From a virus: a stretch of 20,210 nt of DNA. The notes under the pieces are model-generated. The model was not told the origin of the DNA, made no database searches, and was given only the letters and a program-made list of their open reading frames with translations. The DNA lies in the IMG/VR virus record IMGVR_UViG_3300040790_000003, positions 1 through 20,210 of that record. The stretch is one strand, 5' to 3'. A program made the position numbers and the translations under genes. This document shows positions 4,978 through 11,933 of the stretch, piece by piece; the first letter of the stretch is position 1, and each line of letters starts with the position of its first letter.

Positions 4978-5606
4978 TATTTAGAGTTTAAAAGGTTACT
5001 AAGATAATCATTTGCAAACGCTAACCGTTCGCGGAGTTGTTCTTGCATCTCAAGGTCTTGCTCGACTCGAATCTCGATGAGTTTGAAGCGTTCGTCTTGA
5101 ATGCGTGGGTCGAATGAAATAAACCGACAAGCCGTTGCTCCAGTTGCCAGCATTTGCCCTTGCATCTGCCACACATACTTCGGGTCGATGTAACCCTCGA
5201 AAGCGGTCTTGAGGTGGTTTGCTGTGTTGTACGGGCATTTGATTTCTATCAGTTCGCCATCTACCATACCATCGGGCGAAGCCCCTGAGTATTCGTTTAT
5301 CTCAACGAACGGCATCTCTTCAATGGTTACGCCTTTCAATTCTGAGTAATACGTTTTGCAGATTGGTTCGTACTCATTGCCCCAGTCTAACGCCTTGCCG
5401 AAGATTTCGGTTCTTTGCCCTGTCAGTAATTCTGCAGCCTTCTCGTAGATGTAGCTGATAGCTGTCTGCCCAAGTACCTCGTCTTTCTTTCGTCCGTTGG
5501 TCATAAGGTCGCCAAAGCGGGAAGCCGTAAACTTCCCTAACCTTTGCGCGTGCCATTCCTCCGACCTCTGCTGAGTGTTGCTGATTGCTTCGAATATATC
5601 TTCCAT
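4977..5606 (-). CDS. YqaJ/lambda-exonuclease-type viral recombinase
   Basis: With ATG at 5604-5606, one base after the previous stop, the product is 209 aa. Further upstream in-frame ATGs at 5627 and 5636 and a TTG at 5654 would overlap the preceding gene. The YqaJ motifs are clear: QRSEEWHAQRLGKFTASRFG (13-32), G-N-E-Y-E-P (77-81), S-G-A-S-P-D-G (107-113) and E-I-K-C-P (121-125), so Asp112, Glu121 and Lys123 form the D-ExK metal site, followed by W-Q-M-Q-G-Q-M (146-152). Such enzymes degrade 5' ends to leave 3' single strands for the annealing protein encoded just upstream. The pair is equivalent to lambda Exo/Bet. Confidence 0.9.
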   Translation of the reverse strand: MEDIFEAISNTQQRSEEWHAQRLGKFTASRFGDLMTNGRKKDEVLGQTAISYIYEKAAELLTGQRTEIFGKALDWGNEYEPICKTYYSELKGVTIEEMPFVEINEYSGASPDGMVDGELIEIKCPYNTANHLKTAFEGYIDPKYVWQMQGQMLATGATACRFISFDPRIQDERFKLIEIRVEQDLEMQEQLRERLAFANDYLSNLLNSK

Positions 5607-5607
5607 C

Positions 5608-6009
5608 TTACGCTCGTTTAAAGTCATCAGATTCATCTTCTCCAAATACGCCAACTTCGTAAAGTCCTGACAGTTTTAACACTACTCTTGATAGTGCGCG
5701 TTTCTCCGCCATCGCTACTGGATAGGTTTGGCGCGTGTTAGCTGGTGCCGATTCCCCGAAGGTTTCCATTTGAACGGGTAGACCCTGACCGTTGGACATT
5801 TCGCCAATGGCTTTGATGACCACGAACTTGCAGTCGTCTGTCAGGTGTACCATCTCATACCTAACTCGGATTCCCTTGTGCGCTTGGATTCGCTCAATGC
5901 CTTGTCGGGTTATAATTACGAACCCTTGAGGGCTTTTGAAGAAGTGGTCTTTTGTCAGACCGTTCTCTTTTGCGAGGTGTTGCAACCTCTCTTTCTGTGT
6001 TTCGTTCAT
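5608..6009 (-). CDS. Candidate single-strand annealing protein (Rad52/Erf/Sak3-like)
   Basis: The 133-aa protein has a central beta-rich part and the C-terminal signature YPVAMAEKRALSRVVLKLSG followed by an acidic tail (GEDESDD). The aromatic-Pro-x-x-x-A-E-K-R-A-x-x-R motif recurs in phage annealing proteins of the Rad52-like superfamily. It sits one base before the YqaJ exonuclease, where the annealing partner is expected. The start is well supported by the leader AAAAACAGAACG directly before ATG 6007-6009. The assignment rests on the motif and neighbour and needs a profile search; a generic recombination accessory protein is the alternative. Confidence 0.55.
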   Translation of the reverse strand: MNETQKERLQHLAKENGLTKDHFFKSPQGFVIITRQGIERIQAHKGIRVRYEMVHLTDDCKFVVIKAIGEMSNGQGLPVQMETFGESAPANTRQTYPVAMAEKRALSRVVLKLSGLYEVGVFGEDESDDFKRA

Positions 6010-6042
6010 CGTTCTGTTTTTGATGATTAATAAAAATTGAAT

Positions 6043-6285
6043 TTACGAATTTAAAGTTTGAATGTCAACATAATTTTCATCGTTGACCACCCTGACAAAG
6101 GTATAAAGCCCTGACTTGACGGCTGTCGCTTCTGAGTGCCTGACCAGTTGCCAAAAGATGTACGGCTCGACATGGGTAGTTCCTCCGCCATTACGTAGGT
6201 CGGTGAGTGCTTTGCGAGCAACCAACCGAATAAACGCTGGTATCTGCTCGTTTGACATTGTAAGTTCGAATTGTAAATGGTTCAT
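6043..6285 (-). CDS. Hypothetical protein, 80 aa
   Basis: I choose ATG 6283-6285 because its leader (AACAACAGAACC) matches the leaders of the annealing-protein gene and the 43-aa gene. An ATG nine codons upstream at 6310-6312 lies next to the ACGGGGTAAC motif and is less likely. The product is a compact mixed alpha/beta protein without signal peptide or cysteine motifs; residues 20-35 look helical and 57-75 strand-like (LYTFVRVV, YVDIQTL). No family recognised. It lies between the 43-aa gene and the recombination operon, probably in the same transcript started near 6506. Confidence 0.7.
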   Translation of the reverse strand: MNHLQFELTMSNEQIPAFIRLVARKALTDLRNGGGTTHVEPYIFWQLVRHSEATAVKSGLYTFVRVVNDENYVDIQTLNS

Positions 6286-6317
6286 GGTTCTGTTGTTTGA
6301 TGGGGTCGGCATTACCC

Positions 6318-6330
6318 GTTACCCCGTTTA
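6318..6330 (-). promoter_or_regulatory. ACGGGGTAAC motif copy in the leader of the 80-aa gene
   Basis: The minus strand reads TAAACGGGGTAAC directly after the stop of the 43-aa gene and about 30 bases before the preferred start at 6285. A second partial unit (ACGGGTAA) follows immediately. Confidence 0.4.
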
Positions 6331-6333
6331 GTT

Positions 6334-6465
6334 TTACATTAAGCCTTTCTGCTTTATCCATTCTTTAACTACAACCTTGCTTTGATTCCAGTCGTTTCCG
6401 CTTATTGCCATTTCTGCCTTAACCATCTGAATGAATAGCTTTTCTACTTGTTCTTGAGTTGTCAT
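6334..6465 (-). CDS. Very small hypothetical protein, 43 aa
   Basis: A 44-codon frame starts at ATG 6463-6465 and ends in TAA at 6334-6336. It is the first gene after the candidate promoter at 6506-6538 and has the A-rich leader AAAAACAGAACAAA just before the ATG, shared with neighbouring genes; this is the main evidence that it is real. The product is a single amphipathic helical unit with a Trp pair (NDWNQ, KEWIKQKG) and no recognised domain. Its position as first gene of an early-type transcript, behind the same regulatory block as the cysteine-rich gene, suggests an early host-interaction or regulatory role. That is inference. Confidence 0.6.
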   Translation of the reverse strand: MTTQEQVEKLFIQMVKAEMAISGNDWNQSKVVVKEWIKQKGLM

Positions 6466-6483
6466 TTTGTTCTGTTTTTAGTG

Positions 6484-6538
6484 GGTTACCCCGTTAATGA
6501 TGGCTCAAATATAAAACTATTCTTTTGAATATTCACAA
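6484..6538 (-). promoter_or_regulatory. Candidate Bacteroidota-type promoter with ACGGGGTAAC motif
   Basis: The minus strand has TTGTG (6534-6538), a 20-base spacer and TATATTTG (6506-6513), a good fit to the TTTG/TAnnTTTG promoter. Directly downstream lies ATTAACGGGGTAACC (6484-6498), where an operator overlapping the transcription start would sit. It would drive the 43-aa, 80-aa, annealing and exonuclease genes. Confidence 0.6.
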
Positions 6539-6555
6539 CATTTAGATCAAAAAAA
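6522..6555. repeat. 34-bp dispersed repeat, copy 2
   Basis: It matches 4260-4293 at 29 of 34 positions. It covers the -33 region and spacer of the promoter at 6506-6538 plus an upstream A-run (T-run on the transcribed-sense strand). Confidence 0.7.
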
Positions 6556-6578
6556 GTGAAAATATTTTCAGTTTGAAC

Positions 6579-6779
6579 TCAATTCTGCCGAAAATGGGCG
6601 TTGAGAATAGCCTCTTGGTTGGTTTGAATCTCGTTGTACATCTCCTCCGCATTGACCGCAGCATCGAAGATTACGTCTTGAGTTTCGATGATTGCCCTGA
6701 CAGCATAAAGAAGGTACACCAGCAGACCGACCAGCAATAGAATTAGAAATAGAATAGACGTTAAAAGAAAGACTATCAT
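6579..6779 (-). CDS. Small membrane protein, 66 aa
   Basis: Residues 2-26 form one strongly hydrophobic segment (Leu/Ile/Val-rich); the remaining 40 residues are acidic and probably helical (AVNAEEMYNEIQTNQEAI). The protein is likely anchored in the inner membrane by its N-terminus with a coiled tail. The ATG overlaps the stop of the metallophosphoesterase gene (ATGA at 6776-6779). It could be an accessory to lysis or superinfection exclusion, but nothing specific supports either; the lysis genes are about 1.2 kb upstream. It is the last gene before the promoter gap at 6466-6578. Confidence 0.7.
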   Translation of the reverse strand: MIVFLLTSILFLILLLVGLLVYLLYAVRAIIETQDVIFDAAVNAEEMYNEIQTNQEAILNAHFRQN

Positions 6780-7777
6780 CTTATTTTCCCGTTGATGATG
6801 CGGAGGTTATCAACCTCGAAGTCTCCACCCTCTGAAATCTGCACGAAAGCAAAGCCATGATTCCACTTATTTATGGGCATATACATCGGATTCATTTCGC
6901 AAAGGCAACCAGTAGACCATGTAGTTACTATCTTGCCTTCCAAGTTGTTCTCGGTGTGTTCACTTGTTTGGTGGTTGTGTCCGCAGATAACGGACGCTTT
7001 GGCTCTCATGTAATATCCTCGCGCTGGGTTAACTGGAGAGAATACAGACCGCCCGAACTCGTGTCCGTGTAAGATGTTCAGCTTACCAGCTTTTATTATC
7101 CGTTTGTCTTGAATTAAGGTAACCCCGAACTCCCCGAACTTTAGCAATGTGTCAAGCGTGAACTCCGAAGTACCAAGCAACTCAGGTGCTTTGGTTCTAA
7201 GGTAAGCCTCGTATCGTTCCTCGTGGTTTCCCAGCTTGAAGTAAATTGGACAGTCAAGCTCACGTTTCAAAATACCAAGCAGTTGACGACAGGCTTCAAG
7301 TTCAGCAGCAAAGCCTCTTTTTCGTGGGTCTTTCTCGTATCTGCTCAGAGCGTAACAGTCCAACGTGTCGCCATTCAAAACCACAGCGTTGACCTTCTTC
7401 TCTTTTCCGTACTCAATAGCTTTCGTGAGTGCTTGGATGTTGTGGTAAGGCACATGAATGTCCGACAATAAAAGGATGCGGTTGTTGCCTTCGGGTAACA
7501 CGAACGGCTCCCAATCCTCTTCGTCTGATTCAGGTAGTCCGAACGGGTTAGCAACTCCTAACGCTTTAGCGTGTTCTGCTGGCTCTGCCTTATGGGTTGC
7601 CCTGTGGCGTTGTGCCTTGCCTCGCTGACCACGATAGTAACGTATCTTTCCACGTACATCATCCACATCTTTAAAGACCTCCACGTTGTCCTTGTATATC
7701 AAACGTGCAAGCGTTAAACTCGGAAGGCTTCCCCATTCAGGATGCTCCAAATACTCTTTTACGATTTCTCCTTTCAT
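6776..7777 (-). CDS. Metallophosphoesterase with N-terminal extension
   Basis: The 333-aa protein has the complete calcineurin-like phosphoesterase motif set: S-D-I-H (105-108), L-N-G-D-T-L-D (134-140), L-G-N-H-E-E (182-187), L-H-G-H-E (236-240) and C-G-H-N-H (265-269). These bind two metal ions and hydrolyse phosphoesters. The ~95-residue N-terminal part (LTLARLIYKD..., VRGKIRYYRGQRG) is basic and helical and may bind nucleic acid. Enzymes of this type in phages act as DNA or RNA end-processing phosphatases or cyclic nucleotide phosphodiesterases; the substrate cannot be read here. It is coupled by ATGA overlaps to genes on both sides. A role against cyclic-nucleotide defence signalling is possible but unsupported. 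Confidence 0.85.
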   Translation of the reverse strand: MKGEIVKEYLEHPEWGSLPSLTLARLIYKDNVEVFKDVDDVRGKIRYYRGQRGKAQRHRATHKAEPAEHAKALGVANPFGLPESDEEDWEPFVLPEGNNRILLLSDIHVPYHNIQALTKAIEYGKEKKVNAVVLNGDTLDCYALSRYEKDPRKRGFAAELEACRQLLGILKRELDCPIYFKLGNHEERYEAYLRTKAPELLGTSEFTLDTLLKFGEFGVTLIQDKRIIKAGKLNILHGHEFGRSVFSPVNPARGYYMRAKASVICGHNHQTSEHTENNLEGKIVTTWSTGCLCEMNPMYMPINKWNHGFAFVQISEGGDFEVDNLRIINGKIR

Positions 7778-7983
7778 CTGTGTTGTGCCATTATTCGTTC
7801 ACGATAGAACTTCGGGTCGATTTCACGAATCTGTTTAGCCAGTTCCATCCATTGCCGTTTGGCTTCTTCTCGCTCTTCGGCTGTGGAGTCTGTCCCTAAG
7901 TTAGCTTGGATTGTGGCATTTTGTTGGAGCAGTTCGTCTATCTGTTCGCGAACTTCAGCATCTTGGTAATAGTAGTAATTCAT
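7774..7983 (-). CDS. Hypothetical coiled protein, 69 aa
   Basis: The product is highly charged and helical (EVREQIDELLQQ, EEREEAKRQWMELAKQI), preceded by a run of four tyrosines at 3-6. It has no hydrophobic segment or cysteines. Both ends overlap neighbours by 4 bases (ATGA at 7980-7983 and 7774-7777), linking the spanin-like gene and the metallophosphoesterase into one translationally coupled string. No family recognised. Confidence 0.7.
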   Translation of the reverse strand: MNYYYYQDAEVREQIDELLQQNATIQANLGTDSTAEEREEAKRQWMELAKQIREIDPKFYRERIMAQHR

Positions 7984-8636
7984 CTACTTATGATTGTCAG
8001 ACCAATGCCAACACCTACATAGTGCTGACCATTGAAGCCATAGTTTGCGCTAATGTAGGTTTTTTTAATTGACCCAAGCAAACCGACCCCGAACATTGGG
8101 ACATACTGGCTTTCAAAATCAGAAATCAACCCCACGTTACCGTGTATGCCAAGTGCAAATTTTGCACCTCCATTCTTTGGTAAATAGTCGATTACTAACT
8201 TCTCGGTTACGTTTTGGTAGTTCTGCCACCTTACCCTGACATCATTGACCGTAGTGTCATAACAGTTGACCTCAGTTAGCCATGCTTCGACTATCTTAAC
8301 CGTGTCTACCTTTAACATTGTGTCTAAACGAATAACTATCTTTTCCGAGTAGATAGTGTCATAACGAGTAATTAGTTCTCTTCGTACGAATCTAACGGTG
8401 TCAACCTTCCATCGGTCAACGTATTTGGTTGTGTGGACTGGCTTCTCGATGGTTACGGTTTCAATTTCACCGCTTCCGCAGCCTTGCCAAGCTACGATAA
8501 CACCCAGCAAGAACGCCAAAAGGTAAGGCGTGTAGACCTTAACTAAATGTATTGCGATGTCCCTTCCCAAAGTTCGATTTCTGCTTCCCTTCTTCTTATT
8601 AACCCGTTCAGCACCTTGCCGCCTCCTTTGTTCCAT
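7980..8636 (-). CDS. Spanin-like envelope protein with C-terminal outer-membrane-like strands
   Basis: The 218-aa protein begins with a basic stretch, then a hydrophobic segment (about 37-52) ending in W-Q-G-C53, which could be a membrane anchor or loose lipoprotein signal. Residues 58-130 are beta-prone with repeated Asp-Thr pairs (79, 93, 105, 111, 127), typical of periplasmic proteins after phage lysozymes in Bacteroidota phages. Residues 159-217 form four glycine- and aromatic-rich alternating strands (KFALGIHGNVGLI, YVPMFGVGLLGSI, TYISANYGFN, HYVGVGIGLTII), resembling outer-membrane beta-barrel strands. It follows holin and lysozyme genes and overlaps the lysozyme gene by 94 bases from ATG 8634-8636; a TTG at 8568-8570 would reduce the overlap. 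An envelope-spanning lysis role is inferred. Confidence 0.6.
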   Translation of the reverse strand: MEQRRRQGAERVNKKKGSRNRTLGRDIAIHLVKVYTPYLLAFLLGVIVAWQGCGSGEIETVTIEKPVHTTKYVDRWKVDTVRFVRRELITRYDTIYSEKIVIRLDTMLKVDTVKIVEAWLTEVNCYDTTVNDVRVRWQNYQNVTEKLVIDYLPKNGGAKFALGIHGNVGLISDFESQYVPMFGVGLLGSIKKTYISANYGFNGQHYVGVGIGLTIISR

Positions 8637-9028
8637 CTTCTGAATTGCTCAGGAATACGAGGAAACTCAGGGTTTGAATTAAGCCAAGCCAATAGAGTAG
8701 AGTTTGAAAAGTTGCCGATGCCTACGTTGTAAGTGAAGGAGATTAGAGCCGCCAGCTTATGCGCTGGAAGCTTGACCTCCACCACGTTTTTCACTTGCTT
8801 TTCTACTGATTTAATGGTGTCCATGAGCATCTCCGTAGCTTGCTCTTCGGTTATCTCAGTGTCGTCCATAGTTACCCGTTCGCCATTCGGGTACATGGTA
8901 TTTCCGTAGCCAATTGTGGGTACGTTAGCTGGGCACAGATAAGGCTTGCTTTCAAACCCTTCGAACTCCTTTATTACCTCTGCGGCTATCTTTGCCGCGC
9001 TTCGGTTCTTTTTCTTCGCAGTTTCCAT
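8543..9028 (-). CDS. GH24 phage lysozyme (endolysin)
   Basis: From ATG 9026-9028 the product is 161 aa, the usual length for T4/P22/lambdoid GH24 muramidases; an in-frame TTG nine codons upstream is less likely. The catalytic spacing is E-8aa-C-5aa-T: Glu23 in F-E-G-F, Cys32 in the place of the usual Asp, and Thr38 in TIGYGN. A known subgroup of endolysins has Cys at this position. Further family features are SFTYNVGIGNFSNSTLL (about 104-120) and the C-terminal GLIRRREAEIELW. No signal-anchor sequence is present, so export needs the holin just upstream. It cuts the glycan strands of peptidoglycan during lysis. The gene's 3' end overlaps the spanin-like gene by 94 bases. Confidence 0.92.
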   Translation of the reverse strand: METAKKKNRSAAKIAAEVIKEFEGFESKPYLCPANVPTIGYGNTMYPNGERVTMDDTEITEEQATEMLMDTIKSVEKQVKNVVEVKLPAHKLAALISFTYNVGIGNFSNSTLLAWLNSNPEFPRIPEQFRRWNKGGGKVLNGLIRRREAEIELWEGTSQYI

Positions 9029-9067
9029 CTTTACAATTACATTCTCTTGGTGCAATAGCGCACCACT

Positions 9068-9304
9068 TTACACCTTGCACCTATTCTCTTTTAGTTCGCC
9101 ACGCATCTCAACCAATGCCTTCGTGTTCTCCGCAATCACGTCGCTGAACTTCTCTACGTGCTTATCATTAGCAACTTGCCATTCCTTGCGCTCATCTCTG
9201 TGTATGTCGGTCAGTTTGTTAAGGTAGTAAACCAAAACAGCAAGGAAGATTCCAGCTATTCCGTAACTCGCTAACGCTTCAATTATTGCATCCATCCCAG
9301 TCAT
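9068..9304 (-). CDS. BhlA/UviB-like holin
   Basis: The 78-aa protein has one hydrophobic segment (about 11-28, ASYGIAGIFLAVLVYYL), then a charged helix (DIHRDERKEW) and a long hydrophilic coil, the architecture of BhlA/UviB-type holins. It lies 39 bases upstream of the lysozyme gene, which is the classical holin-endolysin order. ATG 9302-9304 gives the full membrane segment; an ATG at codon 4 might allow a second, shorter start. Other small membrane proteins are possible but the position argues for a holin. Confidence 0.75.
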   Translation of the reverse strand: MTGMDAIIEALASYGIAGIFLAVLVYYLNKLTDIHRDERKEWQVANDKHVEKFSDVIAENTKALVEMRGELKENRCKV

Positions 9305-9337
9305 CTATGTTGTAATTTGTTTTCAATTCGCGACTGG

Positions 9338-9538
9338 TTATGGTTCGTGTATTATTTCAATTTCAACCGTTTCAAAATCAATTCCTCTTGCAGTCAATTC
9401 TGATTCCCAGCCTAACGGCAATAACCATTTATCAAGCGTGTCATCGTAAGACGGTCTGCACTCCGCGCCCCAAGATGACACGAAAGGTTCAATATTGGCA
9501 TCCAACGCCAACATACTATATGTTACACTTTCTTCCAT
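9338..9538 (-). CDS. Hypothetical acidic protein, 66 aa
   Basis: The product is acidic, with three tryptophans and no hydrophobic segment or recognised motif. The gene overlaps the end of the glycine-linker appendage gene by 23 bases and precedes the holin gene by 33 bases, so it is last in the structural operon. It could be a chaperone or small tail component of the appendage protein, as genes after phage fibres often are, but nothing in its sequence shows this. Confidence 0.65.
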   Translation of the reverse strand: MEESVTYSMLALDANIEPFVSSWGAECRPSYDDTLDKWLLPLGWESELTARGIDFETVEIEIIHEP

Positions 9539-10646
9539 CTGTAATTACTATCTTGTTAAACTCATCCCACGCCTCACTAAAATCTAAATACTCATTAGCA
9601 CTTAACCAAGGCGTTACGGCAAAGCCTGCATATGTATTGGCTGATGGGTTTGTAGAAACGCCTGTTGAAGCATTATGATAACCATGAGCGTAGAAATCCT
9701 CAGTTATTGCGCTGCTAGATGCCGCACCAGCAGTTCCATCATAATTACCATTTGTAGCTATCTTTACCTGAGTTGCATTATCCCTACCAAACGACATTAC
9801 CCCTGTTATTGATTTTTTTGATGCAGAACTTCCACCGCCAGCATTGTTAACTCTTATAACAGCCGCTGTTTGATTAAACTGCCAAAAAGCACTTACACCA
9901 TCTGAGTTTTGATCCGTAATGTGAGCACCCATAGGTACTGTTAACAATTCAAACCCGTACTTAGATTGGTAGAAGTGACACATTATATTATTAAGATCAA
10001 AGTCAGCAGGCTGCACATCCATGTTCAAAGCCTTACCCGCACCACCTTTAACGCCTTCCACGCTAATATCACCCGCTACCATATTTATGAAAGTACCCGT
10101 GTGAGTTGGGTCGAGTAGGTCTATCTTGTAACCATCGAAATAAGCAGTTGAATCATCATTAGGGCAGTAGATATACCAAGCTGCGTTGGTTGCCGTTAAC
10201 ATTGTCCAAAGGTCGGTAGAGTTTGTCGTATCATTTCCATTAAGCATCCACACCAAACGGTTAACGGCATCTTTCTGTCTACCGCCCATCGTGTCAGATG
10301 TAAGCGTTTCGAGTGCTGTTATAAATGTTCCAGCTTCTGTTATGGATGATACTGTCAATGAACTATCAACACTTGCCGCAAAGGAAATTGCATCAGTTGC
10401 TTGTACATAGATAGTTGGATTCAAGGTGTTTACAACCCAACTCAAAGTGTTACCAGCCTGTACAGTAATAGTCTCGTCAATATTACCCGCAATAATGAAC
10501 GTGTAAGATGTTGGTGTTATACCAGTCGGTGTTGCAGCAATAGTGATAGTATCCCCGTATGTTGGCGTGTTGTTTGAATAGCTTATGGCTATGCTACCAC
10601 CGCCACCGCCACCACCGCCACTTGGTCTTGTTAGAATTGATGGCAT
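9516..10646 (-). CDS. Large virion appendage/tail-type protein with glycine linker
   Basis: The 376-aa protein starts MPSILTRPS followed by eight consecutive glycines, then a beta-rich Ig-like segment (about 18-100; repeated TIT, TPT, SYTF patterns). A mixed domain follows with many aromatics and Asn/Asp, and a C-terminal motif ending E-Y-L-D-F-S-E-A-W-D-E-F-N-K-I, similar to ends of Bacteroidota phage tail and fibre proteins I know. The glycine run after a short N-terminus suggests a flexible hinge between a virion-bound peptide and an exposed domain. It lies between connector-like genes and the lysis cassette. A receptor-binding or appendage role is inferred; there is no catalytic motif I can point to. 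Confidence 0.6.
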   Translation of the reverse strand: MPSILTRPSGGGGGGGGSIAISYSNNTPTYGDTITIAATPTGITPTSYTFIIAGNIDETITVQAGNTLSWVVNTLNPTIYVQATDAISFAASVDSSLTVSSITEAGTFITALETLTSDTMGGRQKDAVNRLVWMLNGNDTTNSTDLWTMLTATNAAWYIYCPNDDSTAYFDGYKIDLLDPTHTGTFINMVAGDISVEGVKGGAGKALNMDVQPADFDLNNIMCHFYQSKYGFELLTVPMGAHITDQNSDGVSAFWQFNQTAAVIRVNNAGGGSSASKKSITGVMSFGRDNATQVKIATNGNYDGTAGAASSSAITEDFYAHGYHNASTGVSTNPSANTYAGFAVTPWLSANEYLDFSEAWDEFNKIVITDGRKCNI

Positions 10647-10649
10647 AGC

Positions 10650-10916
10650 TTATTGGTTATAGATTACAACGCTCCCGCTTGACATGGTGATGGCTGTGAT
10701 GGCATCGCCCGAAGGGACTACGATGTACGCTCCAGCTTTTAAGGTTGCGCCCGAAAGTCCAAAGGCGGCAAGGGCATCAACTCCATCCACTTCGAATGTA
10801 GTTAGAACGGTGTCCTCTTGCGCGATGAAAGCGTAGCCTTTTAAGCCTGTCAACGCTCCCGTTCCTGTAAGGAGTTTGCAGCCGCGCGTTCCGATTAGTT
10901 TTTGTGATTCAGTCAT
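10650..10916 (-). CDS. Small beta-rich structural protein, 88 aa
   Basis: The product is rich in Gly, Ala, Thr and alternating hydrophobics (YIVVPSGDAITAIT, GSVVIYN), consistent with a compact all-beta fold, with no signal peptide. It lies three bases before the appendage gene and one base after the connector-like gene, within the virion operon. Small proteins like this are found in Bacteroidota phage virion modules and may be decoration or trimeric plug proteins. No function is established from sequence. Confidence 0.6.
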   Translation of the reverse strand: MTESQKLIGTRGCKLLTGTGALTGLKGYAFIAQEDTVLTTFEVDGVDALAAFGLSGATLKAGAYIVVPSGDAITAITMSSGSVVIYNQ

Positions 10917-10917
10917 T

Positions 10918-11346
10918 TTAGTTTGGTATTTGACACTTGTTGTAGTCGTAAGGTTGTGTAATTGATAATACGCAAGAATGACCGCTTACCTTGTCGTCAA
11001 AGCGTTCGGTAAATGGTTCAAGAGTTACGCTCGGTTGTATACTTAAATCTGTCGTGTGCAACTGTCGGAAGTAAGCAACGAAGTCCAGTAGAACTTGTAT
11101 GGTGTCGCTCATCACTTCTTGCTCGTTATCTTCGCCAGGTAAGACTCTGTCCATTGCTAAAAGTCGGATGTTGTAGGTCAATGTCCTTTCCGATAATACA
11201 ACGCTCTCCTCTATCGCCCACAGAACAAGGTAATCAAGTTCCTTTGGGTTGATTTCCCAAACGTCCCCCTGACCGTACTGCTTCACTTGAAGGTGAGCGT
11301 TCGCCTGAGTTTCGATTATGGTTAGTATTTCGTTGAGCGTGTACAT
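10918..11346 (-). CDS. Connector/tail-completion-like protein, 142 aa
   Basis: The protein starts with a helical region (MYTLNEILTIIETQA) followed by alternating strands. It has the length and layout of tail-completion or neck proteins that close the tail end or joint, but no diagnostic motif. It follows the portal and the 186-aa connector-like gene. A structural role at the head-tail joint is inferred from position, with moderate uncertainty. Confidence 0.5.
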   Translation of the reverse strand: MYTLNEILTIIETQANAHLQVKQYGQGDVWEINPKELDYLVLWAIEESVVLSERTLTYNIRLLAMDRVLPGEDNEQEVMSDTIQVLLDFVAYFRQLHTTDLSIQPSVTLEPFTERFDDKVSGHSCVLSITQPYDYNKCQIPN

Positions 11347-11372
11347 ATGCTTTTAGCTTCGCTTGATTTCTC

Positions 11373-11933
11373 TTACTTGCGTTTGTACTCATATTTATCC
11401 TCCAATGAAATAAACTTCGGTCTGCGCCCTAAGAACATTCCAGTCGTGTAGGTTCTCGTGTCAGGCTGGATTATATCAAGACCATCGTCAGGGTTAGCGT
11501 ACGCTGGGTAATTGGATTCGTTTTCTAAAAGGAAAGTAACGAGCCTCTCGGTGTACCATTCTGCTTTGTCCTTGTACCGCTTGGAAATAAAGTTTATTTC
11601 GTCCAAAGAAGCGTTCGAACTATTCTCAGAACTTTGTTGGTGTAGCCCTTTGTTCAGAAACTTGTAGCTAATGGCTGTCGGTGCTTCGCTTTGAACCCAA
11701 TGCAAAAGAGCTGGCTGTATGTAATCCTCCAAAAGTGTAAGGTTCGCAGCCGTTAACGTAGAGTTGGTTATCTGTGTCTTGAGTTCGTTGTATAATGTAG
11801 TCCCAATTTTGTGCTGGATGTGGATGTCCTGACACATCAAAACCACAGGTCGCAAGTACTTGAAGTCGATATTCTCGTGGAGCAAAGTGTTGTCCTTGAG
11901 GAATGTTTCCGATATGAATAAGACGTTAGCCAT
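11373..11933 (-). CDS. Head-tail connector-like protein, 186 aa
   Basis: The mostly helical protein starts MANVLFISETFLKDNTLLHENI and has PVVLMCQDIHIQHKIGT and LLEDYIQPALLHWV segments. This resembles a protein (possibly DUF6712, from memory) that regularly follows the portal in Bacteroidota phages and whose helical bundle recalls gp6/gp15-type adaptors. The ATG overlaps the last base of the portal stop (TAATG). The C-terminus is basic (EDKYEYKRK). Adaptor function is inferred from position and composition. Confidence 0.55.
   Translation of the reverse strand: MANVLFISETFLKDNTLLHENIDFKYLRPVVLMCQDIHIQHKIGTTLYNELKTQITNSTLTAANLTLLEDYIQPALLHWVQSEAPTAISYKFLNKGLHQQSSENSSNASLDEINFISKRYKDKAEWYTERLVTFLLENESNYPAYANPDDGLDIIQPDTRTYTTGMFLGRRPKFISLEDKYEYKRK

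Noticed and set aside
6310-6312. Upstream ATG adding nine residues to the 80-aa gene
   Set aside because: The downstream ATG at 6283-6285 has the AACAGAAC leader shared with neighbours, whereas this one lies directly after the regulatory motif.
9340-9678. Plus-strand frame of 112 codons, and similar plus-strand frames (1270-1581, 16715-17086, 18076-18360)
   Set aside because: They lie opposite well-supported minus-strand genes, have shadow-like compositions (Ser/Leu/Phe-rich) and no motifs or leaders.
10585-10621. GGT/GGC codon run as a possible microsatellite element
   Set aside because: It codes the in-frame eight-glycine hinge of the appendage protein; it may be slippage-prone but there is no evidence of phase variation.
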